From positions 1 to 8,453 of the forward strand of contig DYCT01000076.1 of NCBI GenBank assembly GCA_019417975.1: DNA of 8,453 bases, in the 5' to 3' direction. A model generated the notes under the pieces. It worked only from the letters and a program-made list of their open reading frames with translations. It was not told the DNA's origin and did not search any database. The DNA comes from Bacteroides sp. GTDB lineage: Bacteria; Bacteroidota; Bacteroidia; Bacteroidales; Bacteroidaceae. Within the stretch, counting starts at the first letter, position 1. Every line of letters begins with the position of its first letter. Made by a program: the position numbers and the translations under genes. Positions 1 through 7,142 of this stretch are shown piece by piece.

Positions 1-110
1 CCGATATGACTTTATACGAGCAACACCGCATCCTAAAAGCTGAAGCCGACTCCTTGGTAGAAGAATGGGAACGGGTTTCTATGGAATTGGAAGACTTTAA
101 AATTAACTAA
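1..110 (+). CDS. 3' end of a gene, tentatively an ABC-F type ATPase (partial, 5' end outside the window)
   Basis: An open frame runs from the window edge (first full codon at base 3) to a TAA at 108-110, giving 35 visible residues that begin DMTLYEQH and end LEDFKIN. The stretch is charged and helical (LKAEADSLVEEWERVSMELED), which resembles the C-terminal coiled coil of ABC-F/Uup-type ATP-binding proteins. These are soluble twin-ATPase proteins that act on ribosomes or DNA rather than in membranes. No nucleotide-binding motif lies inside the window, so the family call rests only on this tail. The stop is 11 bp before the M13 peptidase start with no terminator between them, so the two genes may be cotranscribed. 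That a coding gene ends here is fairly sure; its identity is a guess. Confidence 0.5.
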   Translation, partial: DMTLYEQHRILKAEADSLVEEWERVSMELEDFKIN

Positions 111-121
111 TTTTATTAACT

Positions 122-2161
122 ATGAAAATGAAGTATTGTTTGCCTATCATGGCACTTGCCTTGCTCGCCTCTACTGGCTGCAACAGCAAAAAGGAAGCTG
201 CTCAAACAGCTGGTATCAAATTGGAAAACATGGATACATGTGCCATACCGGGGACCGATTTCTACCAGTATGCATGTGGTGGTTGGATGAAAAACAACCC
301 GCTTACCAGCGAGTATTCACGCTTCGGTTCTTTCGACCAATTAGCTGAAAACAACCGCACCCAACTAAAAGGCCTCATCGACGAACTCGCTACCAAACAA
401 AACGAACCGGGAAGTGTAGCACAGAAAATCGGTGATTTGTACAACATGGCTATGGATAGCGTAAAGCGCAATGCCGATGGTATCGCTCCTATCAAACCTT
501 ATCTCGACCGTATTGCAGGTATCAAAGACAAAGCTGAAATTTCCAGCTTAATGGCCGAGTTGCGTCGCAAAGGTCTCGATGTATACTTTGCTGTTTATGT
601 AGGTGCCGATGTCATGGACAGCCAAAAGAATTTGATTCAAACTTACCAAAGCGGTTTCTCTTTGGGCGAGAAAGAATATTACCTTGACAACGATGCTGAC
701 AAAACAGACATCCGTAATGCCTACAAAGCTCACATTGCCAAAATGTTTGAACTTTGCGGTTTCACTGCTGAAGAAGCTAAAGCCAATATGGAAGCTGTTA
801 TGAACATCGAAACTCGATTGGCAAAAGCTTCTTTCAATGCTGTAGAGCAACGCAATCCGTATGCTAACTATCACAAGATGACTCTCGATGAAGTCAAAGC
901 AATGATTCCGGGCATCAACTGGGATGCATACTTCAACACCTTGGGTCTGAAAGATGTTAAAGAACTTAGTTTGTCACAGATTGACCCGATAAAAGAAACA
1001 GCCAACATCATCAACACTGTAGATTTAAAAGACCAGATTGCTTATATGCAATGGAAACTCATCGACTTCGCTGCTTCGACATTAAACGATGAAATCGACC
1101 AACAGAACTTTGAATTCTACGGAAAGAAAATGTCTGGTAAACAAGAGCAGAAACCTCGTTGGAAACGTGCTGTTGGTGTAGTAGACGGCATCTTGGGCGA
1201 AGCGGTAGGTCAAATGTATGTTCAGAAATACTTCCCGGCTGAAGCTAAAGACCGTATGTTCAAATTGGTAAAGAACTTGCAAGTTGCTTTAGGAGAGCGT
1301 ATCCAAAATCTGGAATGGATGAGCGATTCGACCAAGGCAAAAGCATTGGATAAGCTGAATACTTTCTATGTAAAAGTTGGTTATCCTGATAAATGGAGAG
1401 ACTATACAGCTCTTACTATTGACAAAAACGACTTCTACTTCAACAACATTGAGCGTGCAAACGAATTCGAATATGACTATATGTTGAGCAAAGCCGGTCA
1501 ACCGGTTGACCGCGACGAATGGGGTATGACTCCACAAACTGTCAACGCATACTACAACCCGACAACCAACGAAATTTGCTTCCCGGCAGGTATCCTCCAA
1601 TATCCTTTCTTTGATATGAATGCCGACGATGCTTTCAACTATGGTGCCATCGGTGTGGTAATCGGTCATGAAATGACTCACGGATTCGACGACCAAGGCC
1701 GTCAGTTCGATAAAGAAGGTAACTTGAAAGACTGGTGGAACAAAGAAGACGCAGAACGCTTCCAAGAACGCGCTCAAGTAATGGTTGACTTCTTCAACAA
1801 GATTGAAGTACTCCCGGGCCTTCATGCTAACGGTTCACTGACTTTAGGTGAGAACTTGGCCGACCACGGTGGCTTGCAGATTGCTTACCAAGCATTCAAA
1901 AACGCAACCAAAGACAAACCGCTTCCTGTTGTTGATGGCTTTACTCCCGAGCAACGCTTCTTCTTGGCTTATGCCAATGTATGGGCTGGCAATATCCGCG
2001 ACGAACAAATCCGTATCTATACACAGAGCGACCCGCACTCTTTGGGCCGTTGGCGTGTAAACGGTGCATTGCCACACATCAATGCATGGTATGAAGCATT
2101 CAACATCACAGCCGAAGATCCTTTGTTCATTCCAGAAGAAAACCGCGTTTCTATTTGGTAA
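122..2161 (+). CDS. pepO: M13 family zinc metalloendopeptidase (neprilysin/PepO-like), predicted lipoprotein
   Basis: This 679-residue protein is complete and of normal length for the family. It should be a zinc endopeptidase that cuts short peptides outside the inner membrane. A lipoprotein signal is visible: a basic start, a hydrophobic core and LLASTGC, with Cys20 as the lipidation site. The N-terminal M13 domain covers roughly residues 35-430 and the catalytic domain the rest. Active-site residues match neprilysin in order and spacing: substrate-binding N475-A476-Y477-Y478; zinc ligands H516 and H520 in HEMTH with catalytic E517; third ligand E577 in GENLAD with D581; then H639 and R645. 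The protein ends in Trp, as M13 enzymes do. ATG 122 was chosen; ATG 128 (Met3) is an equal alternative. There is no Shine-Dalgarno sequence, only the AT-rich leader usual in Bacteroidota. P. gingivalis PepO is the closest characterised relative I can name; the symbol is given on that basis. It lies 11 bp after the preceding gene and is followed by a terminator. Confidence 0.95.
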   Translation: MKMKYCLPIMALALLASTGCNSKKEAAQTAGIKLENMDTCAIPGTDFYQYACGGWMKNNPLTSEYSRFGSFDQLAENNRTQLKGLIDELATKQNEPGSVAQKIGDLYNMAMDSVKRNADGIAPIKPYLDRIAGIKDKAEISSLMAELRRKGLDVYFAVYVGADVMDSQKNLIQTYQSGFSLGEKEYYLDNDADKTDIRNAYKAHIAKMFELCGFTAEEAKANMEAVMNIETRLAKASFNAVEQRNPYANYHKMTLDEVKAMIPGINWDAYFNTLGLKDVKELSLSQIDPIKETANIINTVDLKDQIAYMQWKLIDFAASTLNDEIDQQNFEFYGKKMSGKQEQKPRWKRAVGVVDGILGEAVGQMYVQKYFPAEAKDRMFKLVKNLQVALGERIQNLEWMSDSTKAKALDKLNTFYVKVGYPDKWRDYTALTIDKNDFYFNNIERANEFEYDYMLSKAGQPVDRDEWGMTPQTVNAYYNPTTNEICFPAGILQYPFFDMNADDAFNYGAIGVVIGHEMTHGFDDQGRQFDKEGNLKDWWNKEDAERFQERAQVMVDFFNKIEVLPGLHANGSLTLGENLADHGGLQIAYQAFKNATKDKPLPVVDGFTPEQRFFLAYANVWAGNIRDEQIRIYTQSDPHSLGRWRVNGALPHINAWYEAFNITAEDPLFIPEENRVSIW

Positions 2162-2192
2162 TTACCTTATATAACGCATTCCATTCATAACC

Positions 2193-2239
2193 AAGCCCTC
2201 AGTTTGCTTTACAACTCATGCAAACTGAGGGCTTTTCTT
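2193..2239 (+). terminator. Strong Rho-independent terminator after the M13 peptidase
   Basis: A perfect 13-bp stem pairs 2195-2207 (GCCCTCAGTTTGC) with 2220-2232 around a 12-nt loop. Two further A-T pairs (2193-2194 with 2233-2234) extend it. The right arm runs directly into TTTTCTT. It lies 32 bp after the peptidase stop and separates that gene from the metal-efflux unit. Confidence 0.93.
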
Positions 2240-2255
2240 GAATAATGTTAACTCC

Positions 2256-2287
2256 TTTGGTTGGAATAGTTGATAACTATATCTTTG
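2256..2287 (+). promoter_or_regulatory. Bacteroides-type promoter with palindromic spacer
   Basis: A -33 box TTTG (2256-2259) and a -7 box TATCTTTG (2280-2287), fitting TAnnTTTG, are 20 bp apart. This matches the consensus for the Bacteroides primary sigma factor exactly. Transcription would start near 2294-2296, leaving a leader of about 15 nt before the ATG at 2310. The spacer contains the palindrome ATAGTTGATAACTAT (2266-2280), two 6-bp arms around GAT, whose last base is the first base of the -7 box. A protein bound there would block or reshape the promoter, so it is a candidate operator for a metal-responsive regulator; that role is inferred. No regulator gene is in the window. Confidence 0.8.
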
Positions 2288-2309
2288 CAAAAAAGATTCT
2301 TAATAAGGG

Positions 2310-2708
2310 ATGAAAAAGAAAAACATATTAGCTTGGCTGCTACTGATGGTCTGCATGGTTATGCTGACTGCTGCTGTTTTTCCCCATCATCATCATGCAC
2401 ATGCCATGTGCTTGCAACATACCGAACAAACCAGTGATGATGACACCCCGCAAACGACACCCCCCACTACAGAATGCCAGCAAGACTGCATCACCAAGTT
2501 TCACTGCTGTCGTGTCCATTCCAACTTTTCTGTAGAACCGGTTTTTACACTTGAAACAATCTTATTTACATTGTCCGACTTCTGCCTACAACACTTATGG
2601 TCGGACGAAAGTCGTGTCAATACAGCCTATTCACTCTATCTGGAAAGGCTACACGACCAATATTCTCCTCACATACAAGGGCTACGAGCCCCTCCCCGCC
2701 TTGCTTAA
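2310..2708 (+). CDS. Small His/Cys-rich exported protein, first gene of the metal-efflux unit (possibly DUF6769-like)
   Basis: This 132-residue protein has a basic start (MKKK) and one hydrophobic segment at residues 7-24, which is either a signal peptide or a membrane anchor. Directly after it comes PHHHHAHAMC (25-34), then an acidic and Thr/Pro linker (42-54). A compact potential metal site follows: C56, C60, H65, C66, C67 and H70, with C92 and H95 further on. No enzyme motif is visible. The likely role is binding or sensing metal ions in the periplasm for the pump encoded downstream; this is inferred from composition and position. Small Bacteroidota proteins of this kind occur next to CusB/CusA-like genes, and DUF6769 is the family name that comes to mind, recalled and not checked. 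The start is supported by the promoter about 22 bp upstream and the lysine-rich signal. The gene reads as intact, and its ending LRAPPRLA looks natural. Confidence 0.8.
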   Translation: MKKKNILAWLLLMVCMVMLTAAVFPHHHHAHAMCLQHTEQTSDDDTPQTTPPTTECQQDCITKFHCCRVHSNFSVEPVFTLETILFTLSDFCLQHLWSDESRVNTAYSLYLERLHDQYSPHIQGLRAPPRLA

Positions 2709-2871
2709 TAGAAACAAGTGCCTTAATGGTAACTGTTCTCACTCATCTTACAGACAGAAAAGACACTGCCTACGGTTTTTGATGTATACATACCTAAGCA
2801 AAATTCTGTTTGTAACCCGACAGATTATCTTTTTATTTCTTTGAGAGACTTTATTCAATTCATCATTAATT
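2709..2871 (+). promoter_or_regulatory. 163-bp gap between small gene and adaptor, with a weak candidate secondary promoter
   Basis: No convincing gene or terminator hairpin is present, so readthrough from the upstream promoter is plausible. A TTTG at 2809-2812 and a TTTCTTTG at 2836-2843 resemble the -33 and -7 boxes, but the spacer is 23 bp (19-21 is usual) and the second T replaces the A of TAnnTTTG. If used, transcription would begin near 2850, giving a leader of about 20 nt for the adaptor gene. A 10-bp palindrome, ATGTATACAT, lies at 2782-2791, some 18 bp before the -33-like box. It could be a regulator site or chance in AT-rich DNA. Confidence 0.3.
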
Positions 2872-4035
2872 ATGAAAAGAACTTTTTTAGCAAGCGCACT
2901 TGCTCTATTTTTATTCAGTGCATGCCACGACCATAAGCATGACCATGCAGCACATGACCATGCGGCCGAGGGACACGACCATGAAACTGAAATGACTCAT
3001 GAACATACCCATTCCGACGAAATCGTCCTCCATGAGGAGAAGGCCGAAGCTGCCGGTGTAAAAGTAACAACCGTAACTCCTAAAACATTCAACCAGGTAA
3101 TCACCACCAGCGGTTATATACAAGCAGCCCAAAACGATGAAACAACCGTGGTAGCCACTGTGGCCGGAATCGTATCATTCCAGTCACCGGTAACCGACGG
3201 TATGTCTGTTCGTCAAGGGATGCCACTCATCACACTATCCTCCAAAGACATGCTCGATGGCAATCCGGTGCAACGTGCCAAAGTCGACTACGAAGTAGCG
3301 CTAAAAGATTTTGAACGTGCACAAAAGTTGTTTGAAAGCCGTATCATTTCAGAAAAAGAATACAACAATATACACCAAGTTTACGAAAAAGCACGCATCA
3401 GTTACGAAGCGGTTGCTTCCAACCAGACAGCACGCGGACAGGTCATGAAAGCTCCTATGAATGGTTATGTAAAGACATGCCTGGTAAACGAAGGCGACTA
3501 TGTAACTGTAGGTCAGCCCCTGATAAGCATCACTCAAAACCGAAAACTATTTTTGCGTGCAGAAGTATCAGAACGTTACTACAAATACCTGAGAAACATT
3601 ACCACCGCCAATATTCAGACACCCTACGACGATCAGGTTTACCGCCTGCAAGAACTGAACGGACGTGTTCTATCCTTTGGCAAGGCAGCCGGCAATAATA
3701 GTTACTACATCCCCATTACCTTCGAATTCGATAACCGAGGAGAAATTCTCCCGGGTTCGTATGTGACTGTTTACCTCCTTTCCTCACCGATGGAGAATGT
3801 CATTGCTTTGCCACGAACAGCCCTCACCGAAGAGCAAGGCTTGTATTTTGTATACCTACAACTCGATGCCGAATGTTACAAAAAACAGGAAGTGACATTA
3901 GGAGCCGACAACGGTTGTGAGGTACAGATTCTATCCGGACTCCATGCCGGTGACAAAGTGGTAACTGAAGGTTCATACCAAGTGAAATTGGCAGGTGCGA
4001 CCAATGCTATCCCTGCCCATTCGCATGAACATTAA
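2872..4035 (+). CDS. RND efflux periplasmic adaptor subunit, CusB/CzcB-like (HlyD family), His-rich lipoprotein
   Basis: This 387-residue membrane-fusion protein should link the inner-membrane permease to the outer-membrane channel. A lipoprotein signal ends in LFSAC, with Cys18 as the lipid anchor. Residues 19-47 of the mature end hold 11 histidines, mostly as H-D-H, and the protein closes with HSHEH. Next come the first lipoyl half-motif (about 88-120, VAGIVSFQSPVTDG), a helical hairpin (about 133-185) that would dock on the channel, the second lipoyl half (about 188-222, MKAPMNGYVKTCLVNEGDYV), a beta-barrel (about 222-310) and a membrane-proximal domain near the C-terminus. Length and order are normal for the family. 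The histidines suggest periplasmic metal capture, unlike E. coli CusB, which uses methionines. The start ATG follows an AT-rich leader without Shine-Dalgarno. The permease starts 17 bp downstream. The metal is not settled, so no symbol is given. Confidence 0.93.
   Translation: MKRTFLASALALFLFSACHDHKHDHAAHDHAAEGHDHETEMTHEHTHSDEIVLHEEKAEAAGVKVTTVTPKTFNQVITTSGYIQAAQNDETTVVATVAGIVSFQSPVTDGMSVRQGMPLITLSSKDMLDGNPVQRAKVDYEVALKDFERAQKLFESRIISEKEYNNIHQVYEKARISYEAVASNQTARGQVMKAPMNGYVKTCLVNEGDYVTVGQPLISITQNRKLFLRAEVSERYYKYLRNITTANIQTPYDDQVYRLQELNGRVLSFGKAAGNNSYYIPITFEFDNRGEILPGSYVTVYLLSSPMENVIALPRTALTEEQGLYFVYLQLDAECYKKQEVTLGADNGCEVQILSGLHAGDKVVTEGSYQVKLAGATNAIPAHSHEH
2926..2982 (+). repeat. Four copies of a 9-bp unit encoding His-Asp-His in the adaptor
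   Basis: The unit CAYGACCAT occurs at 2926-2934, 2938-2946, 2953-2961 and 2974-2982, separated by 3, 6 and 12 bp, all in the reading frame. It encodes H19-D-H21, H23-D-H25, H28-D-H30 and H35-D-H37 immediately after the lipidated Cys18. The near-identical DNA suggests local duplication, and copy number may differ between strains. Confidence 0.85.
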
Positions 4036-4037
4036 TC

Positions 4038-4045
4038 GAAAGGAG
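4038..4045 (+). promoter_or_regulatory. Strong Shine-Dalgarno sequence before the RND permease
   Basis: GAAAGGAG lies 7 nt before ATG 4053 and can pair over 8 bases with the usual 16S rRNA 3' end (CCUCCUUUC). Bacteroidota genes rarely use such sites, and none of the other starts in this window has one. It supports ATG 4053 as the true start and suggests boosted or independent initiation of the permease within the operon. Confidence 0.7.
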
Positions 4046-4052
4046 CGAGACT

Positions 4053-7000
4053 ATGCTGAACAAGATTATCCAATTCTCCTTGCACAATCGCCTCATCGTC
4101 TTGATAGGCGCAATTCTCCTGCTCATCGGAGGTACCTACTCGGCATTCCATACCGAAGTAGATGTGTTCCCCGACCTCAATGCCCCTACTGTAGTCATCA
4201 TGACCGAAGCCAACGGTATGGCAGCAGAAGAAGTAGAACAACTGGTTACCTTTCCTGTAGAGACAGCGGTCAACGGTGCTACTCATGTACGTCGCGTACG
4301 TTCTTCCTCAACCAACGGTTTCTCTGTGGTATGGGTGGAGTTCGACTGGGATACAGACATCTATCTGGCTCGACAAATTGTTTCTGAGAAGTTAGCCATC
4401 GTAGGCGAACAACTCCCCGACAATGTTGGTAACCCCACTCTGGGACCCCAGTCGTCCATTCTTGGCGAGTTGCTCATTGTCAGCCTCACTTCCGACAGCA
4501 CTTCCATGCTCGACCTGCGTACATTGGCCGACTGGACTATCCGCCCTCGTCTGCTCTCTACAGGAGGTGTGGCTCAGGTAGCCGTATTGGGAGGCGACAT
4601 CAAAGAATACCAAATATTGCTCGACCCGGGACGGATGAAACACTATGGCGTCACACTGGACGAAGTAATGACTGCAGCCCGCCAAATAAACCAAAACGCC
4701 AATGGTGGTGTGATTTACGAATATGGGAACGAATATATCGTTCGCGGTGTACTGACCACAACGCAAGCCAAAGAACTGGCACAGGGAGTTATCAAAACCA
4801 TCAACGGGGTGCCGGTTACCTTAGACGATATTGCCGATGTACAGATTGGTGCCAAAGAACCTAAACTGGGTACAGCATCGGAACGTGGCAAACAAGCTGT
4901 CTTGCTTACCGTAACCAAACAGCCTAATACCAGCACCTTGGAACTGACCGACAAACTGGATGCTGCTTTAGTCGATTTACAAAAGAATCTGCCTGCCGAT
5001 GTACACATCTCTACCGACATCTTCCGCCAGAGCCGTTTCATAGAAAGCTCTATCGGCAACGTGCAGAAATCACTTTACGAAGGAGCCATCTTTGTTGTAA
5101 TCGTTCTCTTCCTGTTCTTGGCCAATGTGCGCACCACTATCATCTCACTCATCACCCTACCGCTTGCCCTCGTAATGGCATTGCTTACCCTGCATTGCAT
5201 GGGACTTACCATCAACACCATGAGTTTGGGAGGTTTGGCTATCGCCATCGGGTCGTTGGTAGACGATGCTATTGTCGATGTGGAAAATGTATGGAAGCAT
5301 CTGCGAGACAACTGGCAAAAGCCTAAAGAAGAACGGTTGGATACCATCCAAGTCGTATTCAATGCTTCACGCGAAGTGCGTATGCCGATTTTGAATTCAA
5401 CTCTTATTATTGTGGTGAGCTTTGTCCCCTTGTTCTTCTTATCGGGTATGGAAGGCCGTATGCTAGTACCACTGGGCATTGCCTTCATCGTGGCACTTTT
5501 TGCCTCTACTATTGTGGCATTGACCCTTACTCCTGTGTTATGTAGCTATCTGCTAAAACAAGGTAAAGGCAACACACTACCCAAAGATGCCTTCTTGGCT
5601 ACGTGGTTGCGCAAATATTACCACAAGGCTCTAAACTGGTCTCTAAACCATAAATATACAATTCTAGGAGGAACATTCGGCCTCTTTGCTATAGCTCTTG
5701 GTTTCTTCTTCACATTGGGACGCAGCTTCTTGCCCTCATTCAACGAAGGGTCGTTCACAATCAATGTAAGCAGTTTGCCAGGTATCTCTCTACCCGAGTC
5801 AGACCATATCGGTCAGCGTACAGAAGAGTTATTACTTACCATTCCGGAAATCCAAACTGTAGCCCGCAAGACCGGTCGTGCCGAGCTGGACGAACATGCC
5901 TTGGGTGTAAACGTTTCGGAGATAGAAGCTCCTTTCGAACTGAAAGACCGGTCGCGCGAAGAAGTAGTAGCAGAGATACGTGAAAAGCTCTCGACGATAA
6001 CCGGTGCCAATGTCGAAATCGGACAACCCATCTCACACCGTATCGATGCCATGCTGTCGGGTACTCGTGCCAGCATTGCCATCAAAGTGTTTGGTAACGA
6101 TTTGAACCGTATGTTCTCTATCGGTAATCAAATTAAAGATGCCGTGAGCGATGTCGAAGGCATTGCCGACCTCAATGTAGAACAGCAAATAGAACGTCCG
6201 CAGCTAAAGATTACCCCCAAGCGTGAAATCTTAGCCAAATACGGCATCTCCTTGCCCGAGTTCTCCGAATTTGTCCGTGTAAATCTGGCTGGCGAAACGG
6301 TATCGCAAGTATACGAAGAAGGAAAGACCTTCGATGTAGTGGTACGTTCCAAAGAAAACTACCGAAACGAGATGGACAAGATTCGCAACCTCATGATTGA
6401 TGCCAACGGACAGAAAATACCTCTCCACTATGTGGCAGAAGTTCGCTCGGCTATGGGACCGAATACCATCAGTCGCGAAAATGTGAAACGTAAGATTGTC
6501 ATCTCGGCCAATACAGCCGGACGCGATGTACGTAGTGTAGTGAATGACATCCGCAACCGTATAGAAACCCAGATAGACTTACCCGAAGGCTACCATGTGG
6601 AATATGGTGGTCAGTTTGAAAGCGAACAAGCAGCCTCACGCACCTTGTTGCTTACCTCCCTAATCTCCATCATGGTCATCTTCCTGCTACTATACAATGA
6701 ATTCCGCAGTATCCGACAGAGTGCTATCATCCTGCTTAACTTGCCTTTGGCACTGATTGGCGGTATGTTTGCCTTGTTGTTTACCACAGGCGAAATCAGC
6801 ATTCCAGCCATCATTGGTTTCATATCCTTGTTTGGTATCGCTACCCGTAACGGTATGTTGTTGGTATCACACTACAACCTGCTTCGCGAACAAGGCATGA
6901 ACCTGCGAGATAGTATCGTACAAGGTTCGTTAGACCGTCTCAACCCGATTCTGATGACAGCTTTGTCATCGGCGCTTGCCCTTATCCCATTGGCTTTAAG

Positions 7001-7142
7001 CGGTTCGCTGCCCGGAAATGAGATTCAGAGCCCGATGGCAAAAGTTATCCTCGGTGGTCTGATGACCTCTACCTTCCTAAACGGATTCATCATCCCCATC
7101 GTATATTTATTGATGAACCAATCTAAAAAAGAAAACGTATGA
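4053..7142 (+). CDS. Heavy-metal efflux RND permease, CusA/CzcA family
   Basis: This 1029-residue inner-membrane proton antiporter is the motor of the tripartite pump, taking metal ions from periplasm or cytoplasm and passing them to the channel. The family layout is complete. TM1 is at about 10-30, followed by a first periplasmic loop. TM2-6 lie at about 344-498 and TM7 at about 535-555. A second large loop follows, then TM8-12 at about 864-1023. The N-terminal signature EVDVFPDLNAPTVVIMTEA and the loop segment TLGPQSSILGE are typical of heavy-metal RND proteins. The TM4 proton-relay segment reads GGLAIAIGSLVDDAIVDVEN, with D404 and E411 at the conserved relay positions and extra acids D405 and D409. 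By remembered alignment with E. coli CusA, the Cu(I)-binding methionines M573, M623 and M672 correspond here to N571, E623 and A666, so Cu/Ag specificity is doubtful. It starts 17 bp after the adaptor behind a strong Shine-Dalgarno site and overlaps the next gene by 4 bp. Confidence 0.95.
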   Translation: MLNKIIQFSLHNRLIVLIGAILLLIGGTYSAFHTEVDVFPDLNAPTVVIMTEANGMAAEEVEQLVTFPVETAVNGATHVRRVRSSSTNGFSVVWVEFDWDTDIYLARQIVSEKLAIVGEQLPDNVGNPTLGPQSSILGELLIVSLTSDSTSMLDLRTLADWTIRPRLLSTGGVAQVAVLGGDIKEYQILLDPGRMKHYGVTLDEVMTAARQINQNANGGVIYEYGNEYIVRGVLTTTQAKELAQGVIKTINGVPVTLDDIADVQIGAKEPKLGTASERGKQAVLLTVTKQPNTSTLELTDKLDAALVDLQKNLPADVHISTDIFRQSRFIESSIGNVQKSLYEGAIFVVIVLFLFLANVRTTIISLITLPLALVMALLTLHCMGLTINTMSLGGLAIAIGSLVDDAIVDVENVWKHLRDNWQKPKEERLDTIQVVFNASREVRMPILNSTLIIVVSFVPLFFLSGMEGRMLVPLGIAFIVALFASTIVALTLTPVLCSYLLKQGKGNTLPKDAFLATWLRKYYHKALNWSLNHKYTILGGTFGLFAIALGFFFTLGRSFLPSFNEGSFTINVSSLPGISLPESDHIGQRTEELLLTIPEIQTVARKTGRAELDEHALGVNVSEIEAPFELKDRSREEVVAEIREKLSTITGANVEIGQPISHRIDAMLSGTRASIAIKVFGNDLNRMFSIGNQIKDAVSDVEGIADLNVEQQIERPQLKITPKREILAKYGISLPEFSEFVRVNLAGETVSQVYEEGKTFDVVVRSKENYRNEMDKIRNLMIDANGQKIPLHYVAEVRSAMGPNTISRENVKRKIVISANTAGRDVRSVVNDIRNRIETQIDLPEGYHVEYGGQFESEQAASRTLLLTSLISIMVIFLLLYNEFRSIRQSAIILLNLPLALIGGMFALLFTTGEISIPAIIGFISLFGIATRNGMLLVSHYNLLREQGMNLRDSIVQGSLDRLNPILMTALSSALALIPLALSGSLPGNEIQSPMAKVILGGLMTSTFLNGFIIPIVYLLMNQSKKENV

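Noticed and set aside
1289..1825. 178-codon open frame on the - strand inside the M13 peptidase gene
   Set aside because: It lies opposite a gene with all its catalytic residues intact, encodes no recognisable family, and is explained by codon bias of the + strand gene.
2551..2844. 97-codon + strand frame overlapping the small His/Cys-rich gene and extending into the gap
   Set aside because: Its first half is another frame of a gene with a clear promoter and signal segment, its translation has low-complexity unstructured character, and it has no promoter or ribosome site of its own. A frameshifted extension of the small gene was considered, but LRAPPRLA looks like a natural end.
3995..4387. 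130-codon + strand frame across the adaptor-permease junction
   Set aside because: It overlaps the end of one well-supported gene and the signature start of another; its Arg/Ser/Cys-rich translation is typical of an off-frame reading.
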